64,000 nucleotides of DNA, taken from Thermoanaerobaculia bacterium (GTDB lineage Bacteria > Acidobacteriota > Thermoanaerobaculia > Multivoradales > Multivoraceae). The DNA is taken from positions 1 through 64,000 of the forward strand of contig JAJEHN010000012.1 of assembly GCA_022823665.1 (NCBI GenBank), given 5' to 3'. Made by a program: the position numbers and the translations under genes. Every line of letters begins with the position of its first letter. Position 1 is the first letter of the stretch. The notes under the pieces were generated by a model. It ran no database searches, was not told where the DNA came from, and was given only the letters and a program-made list of their open reading frames with translations. This document shows, piece after piece, positions 24,598 through 32,113 of this stretch.

Positions 24598-25002
24598 CTA
24601 CGCCCGAGCGAGGCGGCGGCCGTTGCCGCCGCGCGGCCGGCCGCGGCGGCCGACGCCGGACGTGCGGTTGAACGGCACGCGGCGGCGGCGGAGGTGGGCC
24701 TGTCGCTTGACGCGGCGGCGGGCGGTGGCGAACGACTGGTTGATCGCGACCGGGATGGAGGCCGCGGCTGAGCGATGGACCACCACGTCCGGACCGGGCA
24801 GTGCGACCTTGACCACGACGTCGAACGCGAGGCCACCCCGGTGATGGCGGCCAGGGCCCGTCACGGTTACTTCGCAGTCCACGATCCGGGAGTTGAACCG
24901 CTTCAAGGCGGCAGCCTCGGACTCGATCGACTGCTTCAGGTCATCGCTCAGTTGGACGTTCCGGGTGCGTATCCTGATCGGGAAGCTCGGCTTGGTTCTC
25001 AA
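24598..25002 (-). CDS. HPF/RaiA-family ribosome-associated protein with basic C-terminal tail
   Basis: A 134-residue protein whose first 95 residues match the S30AE fold: IRIRTRNVQLSDDLKQSIES, the FNSRIVDCEVTVTGPGRHH strand and AFDVVVKVALPGPDVVV. Such factors bind the 30S decoding region and hibernate or stall ribosomes in stationary phase. The last 40 residues are Arg/Gly-rich (RRGRPRGGNGRRLARA), an extension expected to bind RNA and not part of the standard short HPF. The only reasonable start is TTG 25002, 7 bases after a GGAGGGG stretch. The gene is convergent with the LLM gene. Confidence 0.78.
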   Translation of the reverse strand: MRTKPSFPIRIRTRNVQLSDDLKQSIESEAAALKRFNSRIVDCEVTVTGPGRHHRGGLAFDVVVKVALPGPDVVVHRSAAASIPVAINQSFATARRRVKRQAHLRRRRVPFNRTSGVGRRGRPRGGNGRRLARA

Positions 25003-25062
25003 CGCTTGGGCCCCTCCGTTCCTGTCTCACATCGTACAACGCGCCGGGAGACGGGAGATTCC

Positions 25063-26076
25063 TCAGGCGTCCAGGGACGCGCCCACCGTGCCCCGCAGGT
25101 AAACGTCGATCAGCCTGGGCAGGGCGTTCAGGTCGTAGCCGCCTTCGAGCACCGACACGAGCCGGCCGTCGCAGACCTCCTCCGCCAGCTCGGCCAGGTC
25201 GACGCCGAAACGGTGGAAGCTTGCCTCGGTCAGTTCCATGCCGGCGATCGGGTCGTTCCGCCAGGCATCGAATCCGGCCGACACCAGCAGCACATCCGGG
25301 GCGAACGATCGCACCGCGGGCAACAGCACGTCGTCCATCGCCTCGCGGTAGACGTCGTCGCCGCTGCCGGCCGGCAGCGGCGCGTTGACCGTCGTGCCCT
25401 CGCCCTCGCCGATGCCCCGCTCATTCGCGGCCCCGGTGCCCGGGTAGAAGGGGTACTGGTGGACGCTCAGGTAGGCGATGTCCGCCCGGTGGTCGAACAG
25501 ATGCTGTGTCCCGTTGCCGTGGTGAACGTCGAAGTCCAGGATGGCCAGCCTCTCCACGCCATGCACATCGATCAGGCCCTGGGCGAGGATCGCAATCTGG
25601 TTCAGGTAGCAGAAGCCCATCGCCCGGTCCCGCTCGCAGTGGTGGCCCGGCGGCCGGGTCACGCTCATCGCCCGGTGGCCGGCGCCCAGCATGGCGTGGT
25701 CGCCCGCCGCGAGCGCGGAATCGACCGCGGCCCAGGCGGATTCGGCCGTTCCCGGCGACAGCGGATTGTCGTTCGTGTCGAGCATCGGCGTCGGCCGCAG
25801 CGGGAAGTTCCCTTCCGCCGCCGCGGCCGCGACCTCGGCGACCGCGGCCTCCATCCGTTCGATGTACTCCGGATCGTGGACCACAGCCGCCAGCCTGCGG
25901 GCCTGCCCCGCCATTCCGCCCGACCGCCCGTCCGAGCCAACGTCCACCAGGTCCCAGCCCCGCTCCCTCAGGTACGGCAGCGCCAACTGCAGGCGCTCCG
26001 GCCGCTCCGGGAACCCCCTCGGAACCGTGTGCACCTCACACCGCGGGTCCCAGAAGACGCTCATCGGTGAACTCAT
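25063..26076 (-). CDS. Class II histone deacetylase-family amidohydrolase
   Basis: A 337-residue zinc-dependent deacetylase of the arginase/deacetylase superfamily. Key motifs: RPPGHHCERDRAMGFCYLN with the catalytic His pair (145-146), LDFDVHHGNGTQHLF with zinc ligands Asp183 and His185, and VSAGFDAWRNDP with zinc ligand Asp270. Bacterial members act on acetylated polyamines, acetoin-linked targets or acetyl-lysine proteins. The substrate here is unassigned. GGAGG sits 7-8 bases before ATG 26076, fixing the start and rejecting the longer frame. The 61-base gap to the HPF-like gene suggests possible co-transcription. Confidence 0.9.
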   Translation of the reverse strand: MSSPMSVFWDPRCEVHTVPRGFPERPERLQLALPYLRERGWDLVDVGSDGRSGGMAGQARRLAAVVHDPEYIERMEAAVAEVAAAAAEGNFPLRPTPMLDTNDNPLSPGTAESAWAAVDSALAAGDHAMLGAGHRAMSVTRPPGHHCERDRAMGFCYLNQIAILAQGLIDVHGVERLAILDFDVHHGNGTQHLFDHRADIAYLSVHQYPFYPGTGAANERGIGEGEGTTVNAPLPAGSGDDVYREAMDDVLLPAVRSFAPDVLLVSAGFDAWRNDPIAGMELTEASFHRFGVDLAELAEEVCDGRLVSVLEGGYDLNALPRLIDVYLRGTVGASLDA

Positions 26077-26144
26077 CTCACTGCCTCCACGAACTCTCCT
26101 CCCGTGTGGACGTAGTCTTGAGGATGATCGCACATACTCCAGTC

Positions 26145-27506
26145 ATGAAGATGCAAACCACCGCCCTGAAGATCCGGCGCCTGCTGGTCCCGGCCGCGCT
26201 CGTCGCCGCAACCGCGGTCCCGCTCGCCGCTTCCGACAACTGGCCGTCCTTCCGCGGCGAGGCCGCGGACGGCATCGGCACCGGAACCACGCCGACGACG
26301 TGGAACGTGGAGACCGGCGAGAACGTCCTCTTCCGCGTCGCCGTACCGGGTCTCGGCCATTCGAGCCCGGTGATCTGGGGCGACCGCCTGTTTCTGACCT
26401 CGTCCGTGCCCGAGGGTGAAGAGGCCTCGCTCAAGGTCGGCCTCTACGGCGACATCGCGCCCGTAGAGGGCGAGCCGCCGCAGCGCTACGTGGTCCTCGC
26501 CTACGACAAGCAGAGCGGCGAACTGCTTTGGCAGCGGACCGCCTTCGAGGGGACACCCGCGGTCAAGCGCCACACGAAAGCGTCCCACACGAACTCCACG
26601 CCGGCCACGGACGGCGAGGTGCTGATCGTCTTCTTCGGCTCCGAGGGCCTCCGCGCCTATGACCTGGACGGCAATCCGCTGTGGGATCGCCAGTTCGGCC
26701 TGTTGGACTCCGGTTTCTTCATGGTCAAGACGGCCCAGTGGGGATTCGCGAGTTCACCCCTGGTCCACGACGGCCGGGTGATCATCCAGGTCGACGTGCA
26801 GGACGACTCCTTCCTGGCGGCGCTCGACGCGAAGACCGGCAAGGACATCTGGCGCACCAACCGCAACGAAATCCCCACCTGGAGCACTCCCGCCGTGTTC
26901 CCGCGGAGCGACGGCAGCCGCCAGATCGTCGTCAACGGCTACCAGCACATCGGCGGCTACGACTTCGACACCGGGGAAGAACTCTGGCGGCTGGAAGGCG
27001 GCGGCGACATTCCGGTGCCGACGCCGATCCGCGCCGGCGACGACGGTCCGATCCTCATCACAAGCGCCCACGGCCCGATGCGTCCGGTCTATGCGATCGA
27101 TCCGGACGCGGCAGGCGGAATCGACTCCGACCACGAAGCGATGCTCTGGTTCCATGAGCGGCTCGGGAACTACATGCAGACGCCGATCGTGGTCGGCGAC
27201 CTCGCCTACTTCGGCTTCGACAACGGTGTCGTCACCGTGTTCGACTGGAAGAGCGGCGAGCGGGTCGCGCAGCAGCGCCTGGGCCGCGGCGCCTCGGGCT
27301 TCACTGCCTCGCCGGTCGCCGCGGACGGTCGCCTCTACTTCAACAGCGAGGACGGCGACGTCTACGTCATCGAGGCCGGCGAAGCACTCAACGAACTGGC
27401 GGTCAACGAACTCGGCGAGACGCTGATGGCGACACCGGCGATCTCGGACGGCGTCATCTACTTCCGGGCTCGTCGGCATCTGATCGCTGTCGGTAGCGAT
27501 TCGTAG
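26145..27506 (+). CDS. Secreted PQQ-like beta-propeller protein, copy 1
   Basis: A 453-residue secreted protein. After a signal peptide (IRRLLVPAALVAATAVPLAAS) the mature protein starts NWPSFRGEAADGIG and consists of seven to eight propeller blades of the PQQ-binding-like type (FDTGEELWRLEGG, YDKQSGELLWQRTAF, DGRLYFNSEDGDVYVIEAGE). NWPSFRG at the N-terminus is typical of secreted outer-membrane-type pyrrolo-quinoline-quinone-like repeat proteins of planctomycetes and acidobacteria. No clear PQQ ligand or cytochrome motif is visible, so catalysis is not claimed. The start could also be ATG 26124 or 26151. It is followed after 6 bases by a close paralogue. Confidence 0.8.
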   Translation: MKMQTTALKIRRLLVPAALVAATAVPLAASDNWPSFRGEAADGIGTGTTPTTWNVETGENVLFRVAVPGLGHSSPVIWGDRLFLTSSVPEGEEASLKVGLYGDIAPVEGEPPQRYVVLAYDKQSGELLWQRTAFEGTPAVKRHTKASHTNSTPATDGEVLIVFFGSEGLRAYDLDGNPLWDRQFGLLDSGFFMVKTAQWGFASSPLVHDGRVIIQVDVQDDSFLAALDAKTGKDIWRTNRNEIPTWSTPAVFPRSDGSRQIVVNGYQHIGGYDFDTGEELWRLEGGGDIPVPTPIRAGDDGPILITSAHGPMRPVYAIDPDAAGGIDSDHEAMLWFHERLGNYMQTPIVVGDLAYFGFDNGVVTVFDWKSGERVAQQRLGRGASGFTASPVAADGRLYFNSEDGDVYVIEAGEALNELAVNELGETLMATPAISDGVIYFRARRHLIAVGSDS

Positions 27507-27512
27507 CCGACG

Positions 27513-28868
27513 ATGCCCACTTCCTCCAGGAGACTGGCAGTCAGCGCGGCCACGGCGGTCGCCCTCGTGGCGGTGACGGCCCTGCCCCTCGCCGCCTCGG
27601 ACAACTGGCCTTCCTTCCGTGGCAACGGCGCGGACGGCGCCGGCACCGGCTCGCCGCCCGCGACCTGGAACGTGGAGACCGGCGAGTACATCCTGTTTCG
27701 AGTACCGGTGCCCGGCCTCGGACATTCGAGTCCGGTCATCTGGGAGGATCGCCTGTTTCTGACCACGGCGGTGCCCGACGGCGGCGAGGCGTCACTGAAG
27801 GTCGGGCTCTACGGCGACGGCACCCCCGTCGACGGTGAGCCGGCGCAGCGCTTCCAGGTCCTCGCCTTCGACAAGCGGAGCGGCAAGCTGCTCTGGCAGC
27901 ACACCGCCTTTCACGGCACGCCGGCGATCAAACGCCACATGAAGGCGTCGCACACGAACTCGACGCCCGCGACCGACGGAAACGTCCTCGTCGCCTTCTT
28001 CGGTTCGGAAGGACTTCACGCCTACGACCTGGACGGCAACCCGCTCTGGCACCGGCAGTTCGGTGTCCTCGACTCCGGCCCTTACGACTTCCCCACTTAC
28101 GAGTGGGGGTTCGCCAGCTCGCCGATCGTCCACGACGGCCGGGTGATCGTCCAGGTCGACATCCTCAGCGATTCCTTCGTCGCCGTCCTGGACGCAAACA
28201 CGGGCGAGGACATCTGGCGCAAGGCCAGGGAAGAAGTGGCCACGTGGAGCACGCCCGCCGTCTTTCCGCGAGGCGACGGTAGCAAACAGGTCGTGCTGAA
28301 CGGCTACCGGCACATCGGCGGCTACGACCTGGACACCGGCGAGGAACTCTGGCGGCTCGAGGGAGGCGGCGACATTCCGGTGCCCACGCCGATCCGGGCC
28401 GGCGACGGTCCGATCCTGATCACGAACGCCCATGGCCGGCTGAAGCCGATCTACGCGATCGATCCGGATGCCGCGGGCACTCTCGATCCCGACCACGACG
28501 CGATGGTCTGGTTCCACGAGCGGCTCGGGAACTACATGCAGACGCCGCTCGTCGTCGGCGAGCTCGCCTACTTCTGCTATGACAACGGCGTCGTCACCGT
28601 CGTTGACTGGACGACCGGCGAACGCCTGACCCAGAAGCGCCTGGGCCGCGGGGCCTCCGGCTTCAGCGCGTCGGCGGTCGCCGCCGGCGGCCGGATCTAC
28701 TTCAACAGCGAGGTCGGCGACGTCTACGTCATCGAACCGGGCGCGGAACTGAACGAGATCGCGGTCAACGAACTCGGCGAAACCCTGATGGCGACGCCGG
28801 CCATCTCGGACGGCGTCATCTACTTTCGCGCCCGGCGACACCTGGTCGCCGTGGGCTCCGGCTCATAG
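27513..28868 (+). CDS. Secreted PQQ-like beta-propeller protein, copy 2 (tandem paralogue)
   Basis: A 451-residue protein clearly homologous to the preceding one over its whole length (ASDNWPSFRGNGADGAGTGS, VETGEYILFRVPVPGLGHSS, GEELWRLEGGGDIPVPTPIR). Signal peptides differ most. Mature parts are identical at well over half of positions by eye. Blades and proposed secretion are the same. It begins 6 bases after copy 1, so the two form a tandem duplication in one operon. The most diverged stretch is around residues 190-205 (DSGPYDFPTYEWG versus DSGFFMVKTAQWG), a candidate for changed binding specificity. Confidence 0.82.
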   Translation: MPTSSRRLAVSAATAVALVAVTALPLAASDNWPSFRGNGADGAGTGSPPATWNVETGEYILFRVPVPGLGHSSPVIWEDRLFLTTAVPDGGEASLKVGLYGDGTPVDGEPAQRFQVLAFDKRSGKLLWQHTAFHGTPAIKRHMKASHTNSTPATDGNVLVAFFGSEGLHAYDLDGNPLWHRQFGVLDSGPYDFPTYEWGFASSPIVHDGRVIVQVDILSDSFVAVLDANTGEDIWRKAREEVATWSTPAVFPRGDGSKQVVLNGYRHIGGYDLDTGEELWRLEGGGDIPVPTPIRAGDGPILITNAHGRLKPIYAIDPDAAGTLDPDHDAMVWFHERLGNYMQTPLVVGELAYFCYDNGVVTVVDWTTGERLTQKRLGRGASGFSASAVAAGGRIYFNSEVGDVYVIEPGAELNEIAVNELGETLMATPAISDGVIYFRARRHLVAVGSGS

Positions 28869-28882
28869 CGCCCGCCGGGCGC
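28868..28882. terminator. Short hairpin between convergent genes
   Basis: GCGCCC-GCC-GGGCGC forms a six-base stem immediately after the stop of the second propeller gene and 14 bases before the stop of the convergent DoxX gene. With no T-run it is a weak candidate, but the position suits a bidirectional terminator. Confidence 0.35.
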
Positions 28883-28895
28883 CGGATCAGTTCGC

Positions 28896-29276
28896 TCAGG
28901 CCTTGCGCCGCAGGACGGCGCTGAAGCTCTCCCTGTGCTGGTGAGCAAGGTAGAGACCCAACACCAACAGGAAAAGGCCGATGGGAATCCCCGACGGCTC
29001 CAGGAAAAGGTGGAAGAGCAGGATATTGAGCGCGACCGGCGCCAGCACGACGAGGGCCAGCGGCACGAACATCCCGAGGATCAGCAGCACGCCGCAGACG
29101 ATCTCGGTCACCTTGATGACCGGCCACAGGTAGCCGCTGTCCATGATCGCGCCCATGAAGGCCGCCGCCTCCTCCCCCACCTCGGGCTGCTCCACGAGTT
29201 GGAACAGACCGGTCACGCCGCCGAACACGAACACCAGCCCCAGCAGGATGCGAGCAATCGTCGGAAGATGCTTCAT
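28896..29276 (-). CDS. DoxX-family integral membrane protein
   Basis: A 126-residue membrane protein with four hydrophobic helices: ARILLGLVFVFGGVTGLFQL, VIKVTEIVCGVLLILG, LALVVLAPVALNILLFHLFL and LFLLVLGLYLAHQHRESF. This matches the DoxX/SURF4-like family, whose members are linked to thiosulfate oxidation or redox stress in some species but are mostly uncharacterised. AAGGAGG lies 7-8 bases before ATG 29276, a strong ribosome-binding site. It is divergent from the acetoacetyl-CoA synthetase gene. Confidence 0.8.
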   Translation of the reverse strand: MKHLPTIARILLGLVFVFGGVTGLFQLVEQPEVGEEAAAFMGAIMDSGYLWPVIKVTEIVCGVLLILGMFVPLALVVLAPVALNILLFHLFLEPSGIPIGLFLLVLGLYLAHQHRESFSAVLRRKA

Positions 29277-29346
29277 CGTCTAGCCTCCTTGTGTTGTGGG
29301 TGCCCCAACAAGGGTAGCGCCGCGCTCCGGACTTGAGGAGAACGAC

Positions 29347-31308
29347 GTGACGGGCCAGGACATTCTCTGGCGGCCTTCGGCGAAGCAGGTCGAGGGCTGC
29401 AACCTGACTGCCTACTTCCGCTGGCTTGAGTCCGAGCGCGGCCTGCGGTTCTCCGACTACGACGAACTATGGCGCTGGTCGACAACCGACCTCGAGGGCT
29501 TCTGGAGTTCGGTCGCCGCGTACTTCGAGGTGCGATTCCACGCCCCCGCCAAACTTGTGATCGGCGGCACTTCCATGCCCGGCGCCGAGTGGTTCCCCGG
29601 GGCGACCCTGAACTACGCGGAAAATGCCCTGGCACACGGCGGTGCGGAACCGGCTCTCGTCTGCCGGAGCGAAGCGGGGCCGCGGCGTGAACTGAGCCGG
29701 GACGAACTGCGCCGGGATGTCGCGGCCGTCCGCGCCGGGCTTCTCCGCCTCGGTGTCGGCCGTGGAGATCGCGTCGTCGCCTACCTGCCGAACGGCGCCG
29801 AAGCCGTGATCGCCTTTCTCGCCACCGCCAGTCTGGGCGCGATCTGGTCGAGCTGTCCCCCGGAGTTCGGCGTCGAGAGCGTGCTCGACCGCTTCCGCCA
29901 GATCGAGCCCAAGGTTCTGATCGGCGTCGATCGCTACGACTACAACGGTCGCGTGTACGACCGCAGCGAGGACCTCGATCGGATCGTCGGTTCGCTGCCG
30001 AGCCTGGAAGCGGCGGTTCTCGTCTCGTCTGAAGAACGGGGCGCATTCCCGAAGCGCCTGTCCTGGTCCGACCTCACTTCGGAACCCGAGGAACTCGCCT
30101 TCGAATCCGTCCCCTTCGATCACCCGCTCTGGATCCTCTACTCCTCGGGCACCACCGGTCTGCCGAAGGCGATCGTCCAGGGCCACGGCGGCATCCTCGT
30201 CGAGCACCTGAAGCAACTGGCGCTGCACACCAACCTCGGACCTGGCGACCGCTTCTTCTGGTACACGACGACCGGTTGGATGATGTGGAACTACCTCATC
30301 TCGGGGTTGCTGCTGGGTACGACCGTCGTGCTCTACGACGGCTCGCCCGGCTGGCCCGACCTGAACGCCCTGTATCGCCTCGCCGACGAGGAGGCGGTGA
30401 CCTGCTTCGGCGTCAGCGCGCCCTTCCTGATGGCCTGCCGCGCCGCGGGCCTCGAACCCGGCAGGCAGTTCGACTTCGAGGTCCTGCGAGCGATCGGCTC
30501 GACCGGGGCGCCGTTGCCGGCCGAGGGCTTCGACTGGGTCTACGAGCATGTGAAGTCCGGTGTCTGGCTCGGTTCGCTGTCCGGCGGCACGGACGTCTGC
30601 ACCGGCTTCGTCGGCCCGAATCCGTTGCAGCCGGTCCGGCGCGGCCGCATCCAATGCCGCTCGCTCGGCGCGAAGGTCGAGGCCTTCGACCAAAGCGGTC
30701 GCGGGGTCACCGGCCAGGTCGGTGAACTCGTGATCACGGAGCCCTTGCCTTCCATGCCCCTCTTCTTCTGGAACGACGAGTCGGGCGAGCGCTACCGGGA
30801 GAGTTACTTCGACCACTGGCCCGGGGTCTGGCGGCACGGCGACTGGATCGAGTTCGACCAGGACGGCAGCTCCGTGATCTACGGCCGCTCCGACTCGACG
30901 CTGAACCGGGGCGGCGTGCGGATGGGCACGTCCGAGTTCTATCGCGCCGCGGCCGAGTTGCCCGAAGTCGAGGACTGCGTGATCGTCGACACCGGCAGCC
31001 TCGACAACGAGGGCAAGCTGTGGCTGTTCATTGTGCTGTCGGCCGGTGCGGCGCTCGACTCGGAACTCGCCGACCGTATTCGCCGCCACCTGCGCACCCG
31101 GCTCTCGCCTCGGCACGGTCCGGACGAGATCCGGGCGATCCCCGAAGTCCCGACGACGCTCTCCGGCAAGAAGCTGGAGGTGCCGATCAAGCGGATCCTC
31201 GCCGGCGAGTCGGTGGAAACGGCGGTCAACGTCGGGACGCTCCAGAACCCGGAGTCCATCGCCGCGCTGACGACGGCCCTCGGCCAGCGCCCCGAGGAGC
31301 CGTGCTAG
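29347..31308 (+). CDS. Acetoacetate-CoA ligase
   Basis: A 653-residue ANL enzyme, the usual length for acetoacetyl-CoA synthetase, which makes acetoacetyl-CoA from acetoacetate, ATP and CoA. Diagnostic points: the N-terminal domain WRWSTTDLEGFWSSVAAYFE followed by WFPGATLNYAENAL; the P-loop LYSSGTTGLPKAIVQGHGG; FFWYTTTGWMMWNYLISGLL; SLSGGTDVCTGFVG; and the acidic-basic hinge GDWIEFDQDGSSVIYGRSDST-LNRGG. The catalytic Lys region TLSGKKLEVPIKRIL is intact. GTG 29347 is used because GAGGAG lies 6 bases upstream. The product could feed thiolase or PHA metabolism elsewhere in the window. Confidence 0.92.
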   Translation: MTGQDILWRPSAKQVEGCNLTAYFRWLESERGLRFSDYDELWRWSTTDLEGFWSSVAAYFEVRFHAPAKLVIGGTSMPGAEWFPGATLNYAENALAHGGAEPALVCRSEAGPRRELSRDELRRDVAAVRAGLLRLGVGRGDRVVAYLPNGAEAVIAFLATASLGAIWSSCPPEFGVESVLDRFRQIEPKVLIGVDRYDYNGRVYDRSEDLDRIVGSLPSLEAAVLVSSEERGAFPKRLSWSDLTSEPEELAFESVPFDHPLWILYSSGTTGLPKAIVQGHGGILVEHLKQLALHTNLGPGDRFFWYTTTGWMMWNYLISGLLLGTTVVLYDGSPGWPDLNALYRLADEEAVTCFGVSAPFLMACRAAGLEPGRQFDFEVLRAIGSTGAPLPAEGFDWVYEHVKSGVWLGSLSGGTDVCTGFVGPNPLQPVRRGRIQCRSLGAKVEAFDQSGRGVTGQVGELVITEPLPSMPLFFWNDESGERYRESYFDHWPGVWRHGDWIEFDQDGSSVIYGRSDSTLNRGGVRMGTSEFYRAAAELPEVEDCVIVDTGSLDNEGKLWLFIVLSAGAALDSELADRIRRHLRTRLSPRHGPDEIRAIPEVPTTLSGKKLEVPIKRILAGESVETAVNVGTLQNPESIAALTTALGQRPEEPC

Positions 31309-31390
31309 CTTCCTTGCGCGACCGGGCGAGACGATCCGGGAGTTGAGGGACACGAACGGAGCACGGACGGAAAGGGCAAGCACGAAGCAC

Positions 31391-32113
31391 ATGCGGACAT
31401 CGTTGAACCTCGCCACTGTCGCCTTGATCCTCCTGCCGGCAAGCGTCGCGGCGAACGACTTCAGCTACACCTACATCGAGGCGATCGCGGATGCCTCGAA
31501 GACCCGAAACACGGCTGACGCCCCGGTCGAAAAGGACGCCGACGGCAACCTGTTGGGCTTTGAGGCTTCCTGGGAAATCGCGGGCGCCTTCTACGTCAAA
31601 GGCGCCTGGTCACGAGAAACGAAGGACTTCGCGAACGAGGTGGCACGCACGGCGCTGGAGCTCGACAGCGAGCAGGTCGTGACTTCGCTGGGCGCCGGCT
31701 ACCACATCGAACGCGGCGAACGGACGAGCTTCTATCTGGAAGCCGCGGCGATCCTCGAACTCGAAGTCGACCATTCGGTTCCCCACGTAACTCCTTCGCG
31801 ATTCGGGCCGCCGGTCGTAACCACGCAGGACTCCACCATCGACGGCGATGGCTACAGTGCGACACTCGGGATCCGACGCGCCGTCGGCAGCCGATGGGAG
31901 ATGGACTCCGCTCTCTCCCGCCTTCACACTTCCGGTGACGTTCTGCGAACCGGCGACACGCTCTCCGATTCAGAGACCCTGCTCAGGATAGGCGGGCGCT
32001 TCTACGCGACCGACGGACTCTCTCTCGGCGCGTTCGTCTCCTACAGCAGGCACACGGACGACAATTTCGACGACATCCGGAAGCTCGGAGCGACTCTCCG
32101 CTACAGCTTCTGA
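31391..32113 (+). CDS. Outer-membrane beta-barrel protein
   Basis: A 240-residue protein with a signal peptide (ATVALILLPASVAAND) and alternating amphipathic strands rich in Tyr, Gly and Ser (FSYTYIEAIADASK, GAGYHIERGERTSFYLEAAA, GGRFYATDGLSLGAFVSYSR), ending in a terminal aromatic strand LGATLRYSF with C-terminal Phe, the hallmark recognised by the BAM machinery. Probably an eight- to ten-stranded barrel, as in OmpA/OmpW-like porins. No ligand indicated. Its last 13 bases overlap the 3' end of the convergent M16 peptidase gene. The ATG at 31391 is preferred over 31343 because it gives a normal signal peptide. Confidence 0.75.
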   Translation: MRTSLNLATVALILLPASVAANDFSYTYIEAIADASKTRNTADAPVEKDADGNLLGFEASWEIAGAFYVKGAWSRETKDFANEVARTALELDSEQVVTSLGAGYHIERGERTSFYLEAAAILELEVDHSVPHVTPSRFGPPVVTTQDSTIDGDGYSATLGIRRAVGSRWEMDSALSRLHTSGDVLRTGDTLSDSETLLRIGGRFYATDGLSLGAFVSYSRHTDDNFDDIRKLGATLRYSF

